Assembly: GCA_019400425.1 (NCBI GenBank)
Contig: JAFREE010000132.1
Location: forward strand, 1-64,000
DNA length: 64,000 bases
Direction: 5' to 3'
DNA from: Hymenochaete sp. R1
Lineage: Eukaryota; Basidiomycota; Agaricomycetes; Hymenochaetales; Hymenochaetaceae
Below, one piece after another: positions 24,302 through 35,849 of this stretch (the stretch's first letter is position 1; each line of letters begins with the position of its first letter). Under the pieces are notes generated by a model. That model had not been told where the DNA came from, made no database searches, and worked only from the letters and a program-made list of their open reading frames with translations. A program made the position numbers and the translations under genes.

Positions 24302-24871
24302 GGATAATGGTGCGTGTGTTAGTGTAGCAGAGTCGGTCCAAAGTGAGCCAGCTGGATAGGAGAGGAGATGAAAGAGGGAAACAGTAGACACCGTCCCAAA
24401 AAGCGAAGAGAAAGGAGACGAAGGGGCAAACATCGGCTGTTACTTAAGCACGAAAGATATTAGAGTGAAGCTTTGCAGCCTCTCACATTGAAAGTGAAAG
24501 AGTGCAAACTTGATCTAGTATCTTCTTGGATGCCTTCCTCAATGCATAAGGTATCCGTTGTCGTCACGTACAAAAATTATAACGCCCTGATTGGGAAAGA
24601 GAGGCACTTGATCAAGTCAGTCCTATAGATTATCTTTCGGGTCTTTCAATCGCCAATTAGAAAGGCTGTACCATTCCCCGCGAAAGGCCATGCCACAAAA
24701 CGTAGCAGGATAACATTGCACCATCGCCTTTACTGTATAACAAAGAAAGGCGCATTAATATTGATTTTCATCAATTGGTAATTGAGCTAATCCTGAGATT
24801 TCTAACGATCAAGACAGTTCAGTGTATTGACAATAAAACACGAAGGAAAGGAGGGGAAGGGATCTATACTT
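24302..24871. other. Intergenic
   Basis: Promoter side of coiled-coil copy C and 3' flank of thioredoxin reductase, both minus strand. The reading frame of copy C remains open to an ATG at 24433. Nothing else is seen. Confidence 0.4.
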
Positions 24872-26200
<1,329 letters not shown>

Positions 26201-26913
26201 ACTACTCTGATGTCGACTTTGATTGTGTATCGAGGCAAGCAACACTGATCCCAAGATAGGTGCGGCTAACGTCGCACGAGCACGAGCACGAGCAAAAGCG
26301 AATCCTCTCGAGAAAGATCTGAAGAATGAAGAAGAGAAAATTGTAGGAGACTTCGAGAGGACGACCGTCGCGGTCGTGTTGTTACAAAAATGCGGAGGGA
26401 ACGACGGATGAAATTTCAACTCTTTGTGCTCTCAACTTGCTATTTATCAGGATCGGGTATCGCAACGATTCGCAAGTTCAGCAAGCCCACGGCCGAAGCA
26501 TCACGTGCCCTCACGCACAGTCCAATCAAAATTGCTAAGACTTTGCTAAGCCGCTCAGAGATTCGTCATCTTACCCAGCAGACCGTGTCTTCGTCACTTC
26601 TATTTAGGCGATAGACATTACAGACAGAGGATATAATTAATGGTTGATCGAAAAGATACGCTTGACCACGCGATATTCGCATACTGCATATTCAACAACA
26701 TTCAAATAAATACCACCACACACACATGACATTGCAGGAAGAGTCAATGAGCTTGCGCATTACATTAGACAGTTAAAAGATGAAGAAAACGTGGACGTGA
26801 TCCCGTATCGTCCTAGTAATGCAGTCTGATTAAGAGAAGCGCCATTACTGATCATGGCATGAGCTTAAATGCCTGTACCCGACCGACTTGGCCTGTTTTC
26901 TTCTTTCGTGGAT
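26201..26913. other. Thioredoxin reductase leader and intergenic
   Basis: 26201-26419 is open in frame with the reductase without an ATG and reads like a mitochondrial presequence (FSRGFAFARARARATL). The remainder, 26420-26913, is promoter and 3' flank with nothing else visible. Confidence 0.45.
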
Positions 26914-27934
26914 TTAGATGCACTGGAACGGAGGTCAGGAACTTCATTTACACGTGAGTAAACGTGTAAAAAGCTCACTACTCCGGCAGCTTCACGACTC
27001 CTTCCGTTCATAATCAGAGCAACGATCAGGCCGTACAGACCTAAGACTTCCGCAAAAATGAGGATCAAAACCTACGGAATGGCCCGTTAGATAACTTTTG
27101 AAAGGGGAACAGTCGGAAAATGCTTACCATGCCGACATACAAACGTGGTTGCTGAGCCGTTCCACGCACACCAGCATCACCGACAATACCAATTGCGAAC
27201 CCAGCGGCAAGACCAGCGAGACCGACTGACAGGCCCGCGCCGAGTTGGATGAAACCTTGGAACAGGGGCATCTTGTACGTCACTAAAGTAAGCCAAAATG
27301 ACAAGGGAAGATCGCGACGTTAGCTACAAGCGACCGAAAATGGGATATGGTTAAATATACGCACAGTCACCAGAGATGAGAACGGATACCACGAGACCGT
27401 AGATCTAGTCATAGCGAGTGGTAAGAACACAGAATATTCGGTTGTGGAAAGGAGAGGGAACGCACGGCAATGATACCAGCCATGACGACTGGAATGACAC
27501 ACTTCATCATCAAGTCAGGCCTGAGGACGGACATGGCAGAAATGCCAACACCAGACTTTGCCGTGCCATAACTGCAGAACAATAATTGTTAGAACATACT
27601 TTAATTTTCCTGTTCATAGGCGAGACGCCACGAGCTAAAAGACAAAACGGAACATACCTCGCGCCAATTGCTGCGCAATCGCAAGAGCACAACGCCAAGA
27701 AACAGCCGTCACAATCTACTCTCTTTACCATCACACAACCAAAAAGAACTCACAAGTGAAGACAATCGCGCTCGTGCAGCCCTATTCGAATGAACGAAAG
27801 TAAGCAACAAGAAAAAAGAGACCAAAAGACGTCGTCAGCTTCTCGCGTGGCGAGACACCCCAACCAATTCCATCAAACCGAACACGTACCAAGGCACCAA
27901 AGAAGGGAGAGTAGATTGGACAGTACTCAGACAT
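26914..27934 (-). CDS. VMA3: V-type ATPase proteolipid subunit c
   Basis: The proton-carrying ring subunit of the vacuolar ATPase. Exons spell [104 protein letters not shown], and [20 protein letters not shown]. That last helix has the essential Glu. The predicted size is about 165 residues with four helices, as expected. The last intron (after REAAGV) leaves a terminal exon of only two codons and TAA at 26914-26916. Without that splice the frame would run on for about 35 unusual residues to 26865. Confidence 0.92.
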
Positions 27935-28450
27935 AGCTAACGTTCGTTTTCTTGATTGAAAGAAAAGGACAGAAGTACGACGAAGAAGATACCGGGGTGG
28001 TGGACGAGGATGAAGAAGAGTTTCGAGGAGAGAAGGGGGCGCCCGTTCAAGAAGCGTGACGCCGCAGGAGAACTGACCATACGGGGACGTTATCCGGCTC
28101 ACCACGTAAGCTTTGCTTATGTAATTGAAAGTATTTTGTGCTCCAACTTCCAACTCGTCGTTCAAACTCGGGACAAGTAAATCGGACTGTGCTCAAGAAT
28201 CCGAAATCAAATGGGCTGGAACCAAGCAGTCTATCCGACTTCATTCTGCGCCAAAAGCACGCTGAAAACTGTACGAAAGTGACTTGATAAAAAAGAATAC
28301 ATAGATGTGCCAACTGTAAAACTATAATTAAATGAATATACAATTGATAAACGTGAGTCCGAAAAAACATCCACAAGAAGGCGGCATAGTAAGTCGTGAA
28401 GTGGGAAAAAGGAGGCAGAGGAAACGAAGGTCGAAAGACGACGAATCGTC
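27935..28450. other. Intergenic, V-ATPase promoter side
   Basis: 516 bp between two minus-strand genes. Open frames here are shadows or UTR; nothing is supported. Confidence 0.4.
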
Positions 28451-29717
28451 TTACGACAGGATCTATAAAGTAACCATGTATCAAAAAGTTGTCGTGAATA
28501 GCAGTAAAGAGGCGATGGACAACTCACAGCTAGCAAGACGATGCAGATCACGATCACGATGATAATAAGGAGACAAGCGGCCCGCTTGCCTGCTTTCCGT
28601 TGGTAGTTCGAGGCCGTACTTAGCTCCTGCGCCGCGTCCGTCGTGTCGTTCGCTATCGAGTGAATATTTGACTCGATGTTGTCTAATATTGCGCACGATA
28701 CTTAGTGAGTAATTCATGTAGCAACATGAGCGGCACGCACCAAGCATCCCTCCCTGCTCTGTTACTAGCGTGCCCAGGTCCCTGAAGATCTCGGATAATT
28801 CATGTATGCCAGTCTCAATTTCCCGTATTTCGTCTTCCCGTTCTTGGATAAGGGACTCCTGATAGGCAAGCTCGTGTGGTGAAAGTTGTCTTGAATGCAC
28901 ACGAGTAATCAAAATGAATGCAAAAAGGGGAAATAATCGATACTTACTGTTGTAAAACCTGAGCTTGCCTCTGTTCAAGAGATGTCCCAGGTTGAAGTTC
29001 CATTCTACAACGGCCAATATGCTCAGCACACATTTAGAGCAACGGAATAAGAGGATGCGTACTGCTGTCCCTCATGCTCAGCGTGTTCTTCATCCACCGC
29101 AATCCTTACTCCCTCTACGACCGTCTTCTGCTTATCTACGCTCGCCTGCTGCGCACGTTGGAGGGCAACGAGCGACAATTGCACATCATGTTTCGTCTTC
29201 TCTAATGCAGCTTTTTGTTGGGGCTGTTTCGATTGACGACGTAGACGTAATGCATAAGTGAAAGTAAGAAAGACAGTCGAATGAGACGAACGCACGAGGT
29301 TCTTGCCCAACGACATCAACTTCTTTAGGTCGTCCGTTGCACGCAGAGCCATCGATCGCGTAGACTCCGTTAAGTTATGCCTACCCAAATTACATAATAA
29401 AGGATGTGATATAAGCTATTCCTGCATATTACATCGAAACTCCGGGACCGGACCATAACCAGCCAACCGGGCACGAAACCAAGCAAGGAGTAAAATAAAA
29501 CTCACAGTCCTGAGCGGACCTGAGCCTTGTCCTTCGACGTACCGAGCTTGTCGACAAGCTCAAGGATTCCGCGTACGTTAGCATTCATCTTGAATACTTG
29601 CATAGCGAGGGACGTCTGGAGAGTCTGGAAGGCAGCGTCCTCGCGAGAGAGGGGCGTGGAGGACAGCGGCGCGTGTGGCGCCTGGGCAAGGCCCGTCTCT
29701 ATATCTTGAAAGCTCAT
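28451..29717 (-). CDS. Syntaxin, Pep12-type t-SNARE
   Basis: An endosomal or prevacuolar Qa-SNARE for vesicle fusion. It starts MSFQDIETGLAQAP, as in Pep12-like proteins. An N-terminal three-helix region follows (FQTLQTSLAMQVFKMNANVR; ELVDKLGTSKDKAQVR; HNLTESTRSMALRATDDLKK). The SNARE motif runs ESLIQEREDEIREIETGIHE, LSEIFRDLGTLVTEQGGML, DNIESNIHSIANDTTDAAQE (central Gln at the usual place) and LSTASNYQRKAGKR. The anchor is AACLLIIIVIVICIVLLA. A last intron leaves a three-codon final exon (ILS) with TAA at 28451. About six introns. Confidence 0.88.
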
Positions 29718-30184
29718 ACTTGCTTCGTTAGTGGGACAAGGTGTGCCGGAAGAAAGTATGAATGGGAAGGTGAGAGGTGTATATATGGGAGTGAGGGTGA
29801 TTCGAGTCGAGAGACCTCACAGTCGTCGTCGTCGTCGTGGACAGCGGCGGTGTGGGGACCGGTAAGCGTCGATCATTGGCCAAAGAGGTCAACGGAGTAC
29901 TGGTCACTGGTCCCCGACTCCGAAATAAAATGACCTCACGGTTCTCTTTCGTACCTCTTCTTTGTCTATCAACCCTATTTTCTGGGTTTCATCAGACTTA
30001 GGTTCACTTATTTTCATGGGATTCATGAACTTATGAAAGAGAAAAGGAATTTGCATTCCAGCACCCTAAACTTTCTTCTCTCGCACTTGCTTTCAGTTAG
30101 GAATTATCTTCATTCGACCTTCTACCCCGTCATCACTTCATAGATTTGCATCTGTACGACGTACCCCACGCGTTGTTGAGCAAA
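29718..30184. promoter_or_regulatory. Divergent promoter region
   Basis: 467 bp between the syntaxin (minus) and the next plus gene. Nothing specific is seen beyond CT-rich sequence near 30050-30130. Confidence 0.4.
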
Positions 30185-32174
30185 ATGACGTGCGTATATC
30201 TCATGTACACTTCAATGCCTTTCAACTGAACTCCGATCACAGCACCGAACCACCCATCAAGAAACGGAAGCTCCTTCCATACGTCCTCGTTCCAAGCCGT
30301 TCACCGTCCATCGAACTCTCCCCAGGGAAGTCTGCGGCTTCCAGTACTTCCACCCCACCCGTATCCCGCAAGAATAGCGTGTCAAGCTCAAACTTGACTC
30401 CGCGCACCCTCCCCGTAGCGTCTTATCTCCAAAAGAATCTGGGTGATTCACGAAGCTCGACATCCTCCCCACGCGGAAGTCCATCAGCGACTCCATTCCC
30501 TTCGGCGCTCAACTCTTCATTCAAAAAAGTGTCTCTCAAAGAAGCTGCGCCGAAGTCCTCTCGTTCGCACAACCCCAGAACTCCTCAGCGTACTCATAGT
30601 CCTTCCACACTCGTCATCAACGGCTCGGATCCTTCAACGCTTCCGGACCGTGTATCGAACTCGACTCCTTCGACTGCTGAACGCGCTCGTCATCCCGCGC
30701 AATGGATAACGCCCTCCCGCGCTTCGAGTGCCGATGAGATGAATATTGGACATATGGGGCCCACTATCAGTGCCACGACATTTCCACCTCCGCAACAACC
30801 TGTGCCTTCCTTTCAGGCGGTTCGTGACCCTCTCCTTGCACCTCAGGTTTCCCCTAGAGCGTCCCAAAACACTACCGCCATACCACAACTATCAGATGGA
30901 TGGGACCTCGGAAATAAAACACGGCAGCCTGAATTATCGTTAATACAAGGGACAGGCTCTAACAAACCCGCCCATGTCTCCGTCGCCGCACCTGGCACAC
31001 CTATGAACACCGTGAATCATGAAAAGGCGCAAACACCAAATACAGAGCAACCATACGTACCGGTACCAAAGAAAGACCCAAGTTCAGAGCCGCCAGGCCC
31101 TCGAAAGCATACTTTCATGAATCCCGAGACTCTCCGCCAGTGCAAGCGTATCAACAAGCGCGATATTGCCGTCCTTGAACAGACGTGCAGAGCTGCCTGG
31201 GACGAAGACGACACCGCACACGTTGAGAACACACGTGAATTGACGTCGGACCAGGATCAGGCGAACCGCGCCTCGGACTTGAGCGTCACGGAAATGGATC
31301 GATCGAACGATCGGCATCGAGGGGGTGAAAGCCACGACTCGAACGAGGGTAATACTTTGGCGTCCAAATGGCGGGTGACGCCTGCACAGCGGTATGTGGA
31401 ACTGCTTGAGCAGTTATACGGGCCTGGGGACATACACAGGGGTCACGGAAGGAAGCCTTACAATTATAAAGTGCGTTCAGACAACCTGTCCATAACTCAT
31501 GTTTTTCATTTTATTTGTTCCATATCCCGAATTTCGCGTTCCGCACTTGATCCGGTAAAAAGGCAAAGGCGCCAGTCAACGCAAACCCAATCGGCGCACA
31601 AATCATTAACGCGCAAGCGCTGCTGCTTCAGCAACAGGCACAAACTCCAGTACAGGTCCATGTACAACAAATGCCGCTTCGGGACCTCACGCCATCTCTT
31701 CCCACTTCGTACACGCAGGACACGCTACCACCGGCTCCACCATCCCCATTATCAGTCGCCGATCTCCCTGTCTTTGGACAACACCAGACGACCGATCCTG
31801 ACCCTGAACCAGAGCCAGGCCCGAGTGATGTAGCGGAAGCTGATCTTCTCCCAGAATTCGAGGCAACACCATCGATTTCGATGTCAGCGTCCAACTCGGA
31901 GATGGACGCAGAGCTTACAAACACGATGCTTTCTCAGGATCTTGATGTGGATCATCTACATTTCCAGGTAGCACCGCCGAACGTCGCTCAGAGCGTAGGG
32001 AACGTCGTATCTGGCGTATTGAAACCCACTTTGAATGCATCTCCGTTGTCGGACGGGCAAGAAAGTGGCAGTAGGGGGAGCGATGTCGGCGTTGAAGCTG
32101 AGTCAAACTCATCGCTTGATCCTCGTTTTGCTTCTGGTCGGAACTTTGGCACGGACAGCGGTACTTGGAACTGA
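30185..32174 (+). CDS. Disordered nuclear-type protein, hypothetical
   Basis: Function unknown. The ATG at 30185 lies in a 5-base coding exon (ATGAC). A 51-base intron follows (GTGCGT...CGATCACAG), and exon 2 starts at 30241, giving MTTEPPIKKRKLLPY. PIKKRKL is a good nuclear localisation signal. The rest is Ser/Pro/Thr-rich and disordered, with one ordered-looking stretch (PETLRQCKRINKRDIAVLEQ, RYVELLEQLYGPGDIHRGH). An intron near 31470-31560 leads to a Gln/Pro/Asp-rich tail ending at TGA 32174. It could be a transcription or chromatin factor, but I see no named domain. Confidence 0.7.
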
Positions 32175-32728
32175 ACACCGCAGCGTATACATGGTTTCGT
32201 CTGAATCCGACAGTAGTTTACGACCCTGAACATGTTCTGGCCCTTCGGACATTGCAATCCAACAGTTCACCTCCATTTCGCACTCTCGTAAAGAAATACG
32301 TTTTTATGCATGTGTACTAGTACTTATCATTTTCATATTTCAATTTATACCCTTCGTTATTGTGCTATACAGAGTCCAATCTTCATGAGCGCTCAAGTCG
32401 AGAATTCGTCAGATTATTGGTGTACGTCGTTCTTTAATTATTACAGATTTCATAGAGAAGGTAAGTAAAGCATGTGTCGGTGGTTTAGATCAGGGATGAT
32501 GACGGAGGACCGTCTCGTCGCCTTGAACAGCGGCAAAATTCCGTAAGGCGTACTCAATGGACTGCATGAAGGTCTTGCAACCCACACATACCCCTCAAGC
32601 TTGTCCTGTCGAATTTTGCGACTTCGACTTGTGGAGAGCTATCGGTGATACCAAAGAGCTATCTAGCACAACCGGTCTTCCTTCGTTGCAGACTCGGGAA
32701 GCAGATAACGACTTTCACCAAGTATGGT
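32175..32728. other. Intergenic, convergent 3' regions
   Basis: 554 bp between convergent genes. On the minus strand an open stretch reads CKTFMQSIEYALRNFAAVQ before a TGA at about 32496, but it follows the Nas2 stop without a start and is probably 3' UTR or chance. Confidence 0.4.
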
Positions 32729-33582
32729 TTACGACGACGAAGCGTACGGAACGATATGGCACCTATGCAAGCATCGACGGATATCAGAGTCAGCGGTAGA
32801 TCCAGACAGGGGACTGTAACGGCCTTCAGAGCTTACCCTAATAATCCCCGTCCATTCCATTTACTGGGTATTAAGGTGAGTGTAATTAGTTGAGGTTGTT
32901 CGTCATCTCCTTGAGCATCGATGCTCCGGATGGCTTTGATTATTAAAGGTCGCTAAAACGCGCGCATATATGCGTGGAGGAAGAGGTACAATTAGCGGCA
33001 GCAACGTTGCGATCAATACGAAGGAGAGCTCACGTTTTCATTAGAAGTTACGAGGCTCGGTAATCTTTCAAGCGGACTTGGGCCCCCCTCTCCCACGTTT
33101 GCAGCGCTAACGCTTGTCGATGACGAGGCCAGCGAAACGATCAGGTCTTCTCTCTTTAACCCAGCCGCCTCAGCAGGACTCCCAGGCGCGACGCCATCTA
33201 CTCTCGCAAACGGCTTCGCATTCACATCCATTTCCACATCCTCAACACCACTCTTCTCTTGGATACTGGTCGCCCCATCTGGCCCGCCCCTCGCAGCATA
33301 CACCTCCCCAAGGACCCTCTCCATCTCGCCCCTCAACCCCTCCAAGTCATTCCTCAGCTCCAATATCCGTACCCTCGCCTTCCTCACCGCCCAAAGATCC
33401 AAATCATCTCGAGATAATGGGAAGCCCTCCGCGTCGACGAGGGGCGAGGTGAGGTCGCTTTTGTTGGTATCGAGGATGGCGACTTGGGCTTCGAGTGCGG
33501 ATTCGATGGCTTCTTTGGCTTTGGTCAGGGATCGGAGGGTTGTGCGGTGATCGGAGGTGGTGGTGGCGGTAAGCGTGCTCAT
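32729..33582 (-). CDS. NAS2: 26S proteasome assembly chaperone Nas2/PSMD9
   Basis: A chaperone of the proteasome regulatory particle base that binds Rpt5. The N-terminal helical domain has the family block SPLVDAEGFPLSRDDLDLWA and VRKARVRILELRNDLEGL. A PDZ domain follows: FARVDGVAPGSPAEAAGLKR, then after an intron RPLIIKAIRSIDAQGDDE, ITLTLIPSKWNGRGLLG, and after a second intron CHIVPYASSS and TAA. I located the two 3' exons by reading across GT-AG introns; without them the PDZ domain would be cut short. The length of about 220 residues fits the family. Confidence 0.9.
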
Positions 33583-33852
33583 TTTGAATGGGGAATTTGG
33601 TGCGGGGAAATGGGTCGGTGAAGATATGAACGTCGGTGTCGTCGTTCAAGTTCTTGAAATTGAAGGTCAGAACTCGAGCGCGTCGTAAGTGCACGGCGCA
33701 AGCAGTGGCGCACGATACACAGCTAAACTTCTTCTCACGCCCAGACGACGCGCCGCCCGGGACTACTCCTGGAAAGTTTGCAGATTGACTGTATTCTCTT
33801 CCTTCAGAACGCTCACGTACACCAGCAAAACTGTGCTCATCATAGTCTGTCA

Positions 33853-34044
33853 ATGTTCTTTCAGTTCCTCTCATCAACATCGCTCATATCAGCCGATCCA
33901 ACTGCGCTCGAGCTCATAAAAACCGCATGCAATGTTCTGTCCAATGGCGAGGCTACTATTAACGACGTCTGGCCTGGAGTGCAACACAGCGTGAACGAGT
34001 CAGTCGAACATCCCCTTTGTAAACAATATGCTCAATATACTTGA
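33853..34044 (+). CDS. 63-codon upstream ORF overlapping the F-box start
   Basis: Reads MFFQFLSSTSLISADPTALE ... and ends in TGA 17 bases inside the F-box reading frame. Its frame is shifted by one relative to the F-box gene. The same ORF exists in the inverted copy (54405-54596). The two differ at eight codons: five silent third-position changes and three hydrophobic swaps (L/I, L/F, V/I). That pattern points to translated sequence. It may be a regulatory upstream ORF or a leader exon whose splice I cannot place with confidence. Confidence 0.55.
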   Translation: MFFQFLSSTSLISADPTALELIKTACNVLSNGEATINDVWPGVQHSVNESVEHPLCKQYAQYT

Positions 34045-35596
34045 CAGCTTGATCGCCAATCGCGACCTCCTAGCGCGTTCCAGAGAGAACCTACGCGGGT
34101 TGAAGAAAGCATTGAAGGCGTTGCAAACACTACAAAGTTCTCTCAACGTCAAAGTCAGTCATTTAGAACCCACGATAACCGGGGCGTCGTATCATTGTGC
34201 CTTCAATGATCTCCCGGACGAAATCTTGCTCGCCATTTTGAAGCACGCTTGGCCAACATGGCATAATGAGCTAGAGGGAACGGAATATTGGCGTTTTCCT
34301 TGGCTTTATGAAGGCTATTTAAGACGACGGAGAGACATTCGACAGCTTTGTCTCGTGAACCGCCGATTTCGCGAACTTATCTATGGGACGCCGACATTCT
34401 GGAGCGACCTTGGCTTCGAACGCGAAACCGAGACAGTCCGACCTGAAGCGAAACCAAAGTTCGAAGCCACCATAACAAGAAATTATACAATGTCCAAAGC
34501 ATGCGGGCAATTCCAGATTCTCCTCGGGACGAGTTCGGTAGAGAAAGTGATGGTGTATATACCTCAGTGTACTCATCTTTTCGTTCAGCCATCCCGTTTG
34601 GATCTCACGGATCTGGGTCGTTTAGAGCAAGACAAGATCTCGAATGTTCGTCTCCCAAATGTCACACATTTAGCGGTTGGCGACGACTGGAAGGACGAAA
34701 CGATCACGCTCTTCAACAACTGGACCTTCCCCAGTCTTCAGCATCTCACGATTAACCGCTTCATCTTGCCAACATTAGTGCCAGATAGCTTGACGTCTTT
34801 GACTATTAGAGATGGTCGTAGCGAGCTCGGGCATGCCTCATCTTCAAACCTTGTTTTACTTCTTCAGAAGACGCCCTTTTTGGAAGAACTCCATTTCAAG
34901 TGTGACGTCTATAGTCTTGATGGATATGCGCAAACCATTCACCTCTCAAACGATTTTGCACTTCTCTTGCGACTTACCTCGTGCATCATCACCGTTCAAA
35001 TCCATGTGGATGTGGATGGGGAGACTATGTCTGATGTCATGATTGGTGAAGGAATACGATTCAACATCAGCCGTCGTCTCGCAAACGTCACACGCTCATT
35101 GAAAATTCCCCAGGTAGTTTCACTCAAGCTAACTGTGGACGTCAAGGGACCTTTCCATCCAACATATATGAAGATGGAAGACATGTTCCCTAAGGATTAC
35201 GACTATTCTAGATTACAACACCTCACCTTCAAATTAGACCGCGAGACAGTTGACGATTATGAATATGACGGTTCGCGAAGTGCCACGTCCATCATCGTCC
35301 CAAGCCTCCTAGATCGATTTAACGACCTTGATTCGCTCACACTATGCGTAGAGCAATTCAAAGGATCTACATGGAGGATGGCTGAGCCCATCGCCAGATT
35401 GAAGGTTTTCATACTGGAGGATTGCGCGGAGCTGTCTATACCAGCATTCCAAGAACTGATGTCGTTAACTCTACAAAAAGAGGGTAGGAGACTCGAGCAG
35501 ATACGCTTTATCCCAGATCACTTGGAAAATCCAGAATTTTGGACAGACAGGATGCGAAATAGATTTGGACCAAATGAACAGATTGTTTTCAGTTGA
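34028..35596 (+). CDS. F-box/leucine-rich protein, copy 1
   Basis: A putative substrate receptor of an SCF ubiquitin ligase. A coiled coil (ENLRGLKKALKALQTLQSSL) leads to the F-box FNDLPDEILLAILKHAWPTW at about residues 58-77. RQLCLVNRRFRELIYGTPTF follows, then irregular leucine-rich repeats (LPNVTHLAVGDDW, FPSLQHLTINRF). It is one continuous exon of 522 residues. This architecture is greatly expanded in mushrooms; the target is unknown. It is about 80-85 percent identical to copy 2 at 52850-54421. The first ATG lies inside the upstream ORF. Confidence 0.85.
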   Translation: MLNILDSLIANRDLLARSRENLRGLKKALKALQTLQSSLNVKVSHLEPTITGASYHCAFNDLPDEILLAILKHAWPTWHNELEGTEYWRFPWLYEGYLRRRRDIRQLCLVNRRFRELIYGTPTFWSDLGFERETETVRPEAKPKFEATITRNYTMSKACGQFQILLGTSSVEKVMVYIPQCTHLFVQPSRLDLTDLGRLEQDKISNVRLPNVTHLAVGDDWKDETITLFNNWTFPSLQHLTINRFILPTLVPDSLTSLTIRDGRSELGHASSSNLVLLLQKTPFLEELHFKCDVYSLDGYAQTIHLSNDFALLLRLTSCIITVQIHVDVDGETMSDVMIGEGIRFNISRRLANVTRSLKIPQVVSLKLTVDVKGPFHPTYMKMEDMFPKDYDYSRLQHLTFKLDRETVDDYEYDGSRSATSIIVPSLLDRFNDLDSLTLCVEQFKGSTWRMAEPIARLKVFILEDCAELSIPAFQELMSLTLQKEGRRLEQIRFIPDHLENPEFWTDRMRNRFGPNEQIVFS

Positions 35597-35849
35597 TGTT
35601 GATGCGATTGTGTACATGTAACTCAAGTTCACGGCATATGTTTAAAATGCTTGTCCCATCTGTTCCTCTGGTACGAGTAATTCATGACGTGCTTTCTTTG
35701 TGCTGGCTATGCTTATCGCCCAATCTATATAACCCAATTACTTTTGTTTGACGGAGTGTAATTCACGACTTCTACTACAAAGCGACGACTGAGGACAACA
35801 TTATTGACACGAAATAGTAACAAAAAAAACAATCTAATGAAAGCACGAT

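Noticed and set aside
32480..32640. Minus-strand stretch reading CKTFMQSIEYALRNFAAVQ
   Set aside because: It lies after the Nas2 stop, has no start or upstream exon, and converges with another gene, so it is probably 3' UTR.
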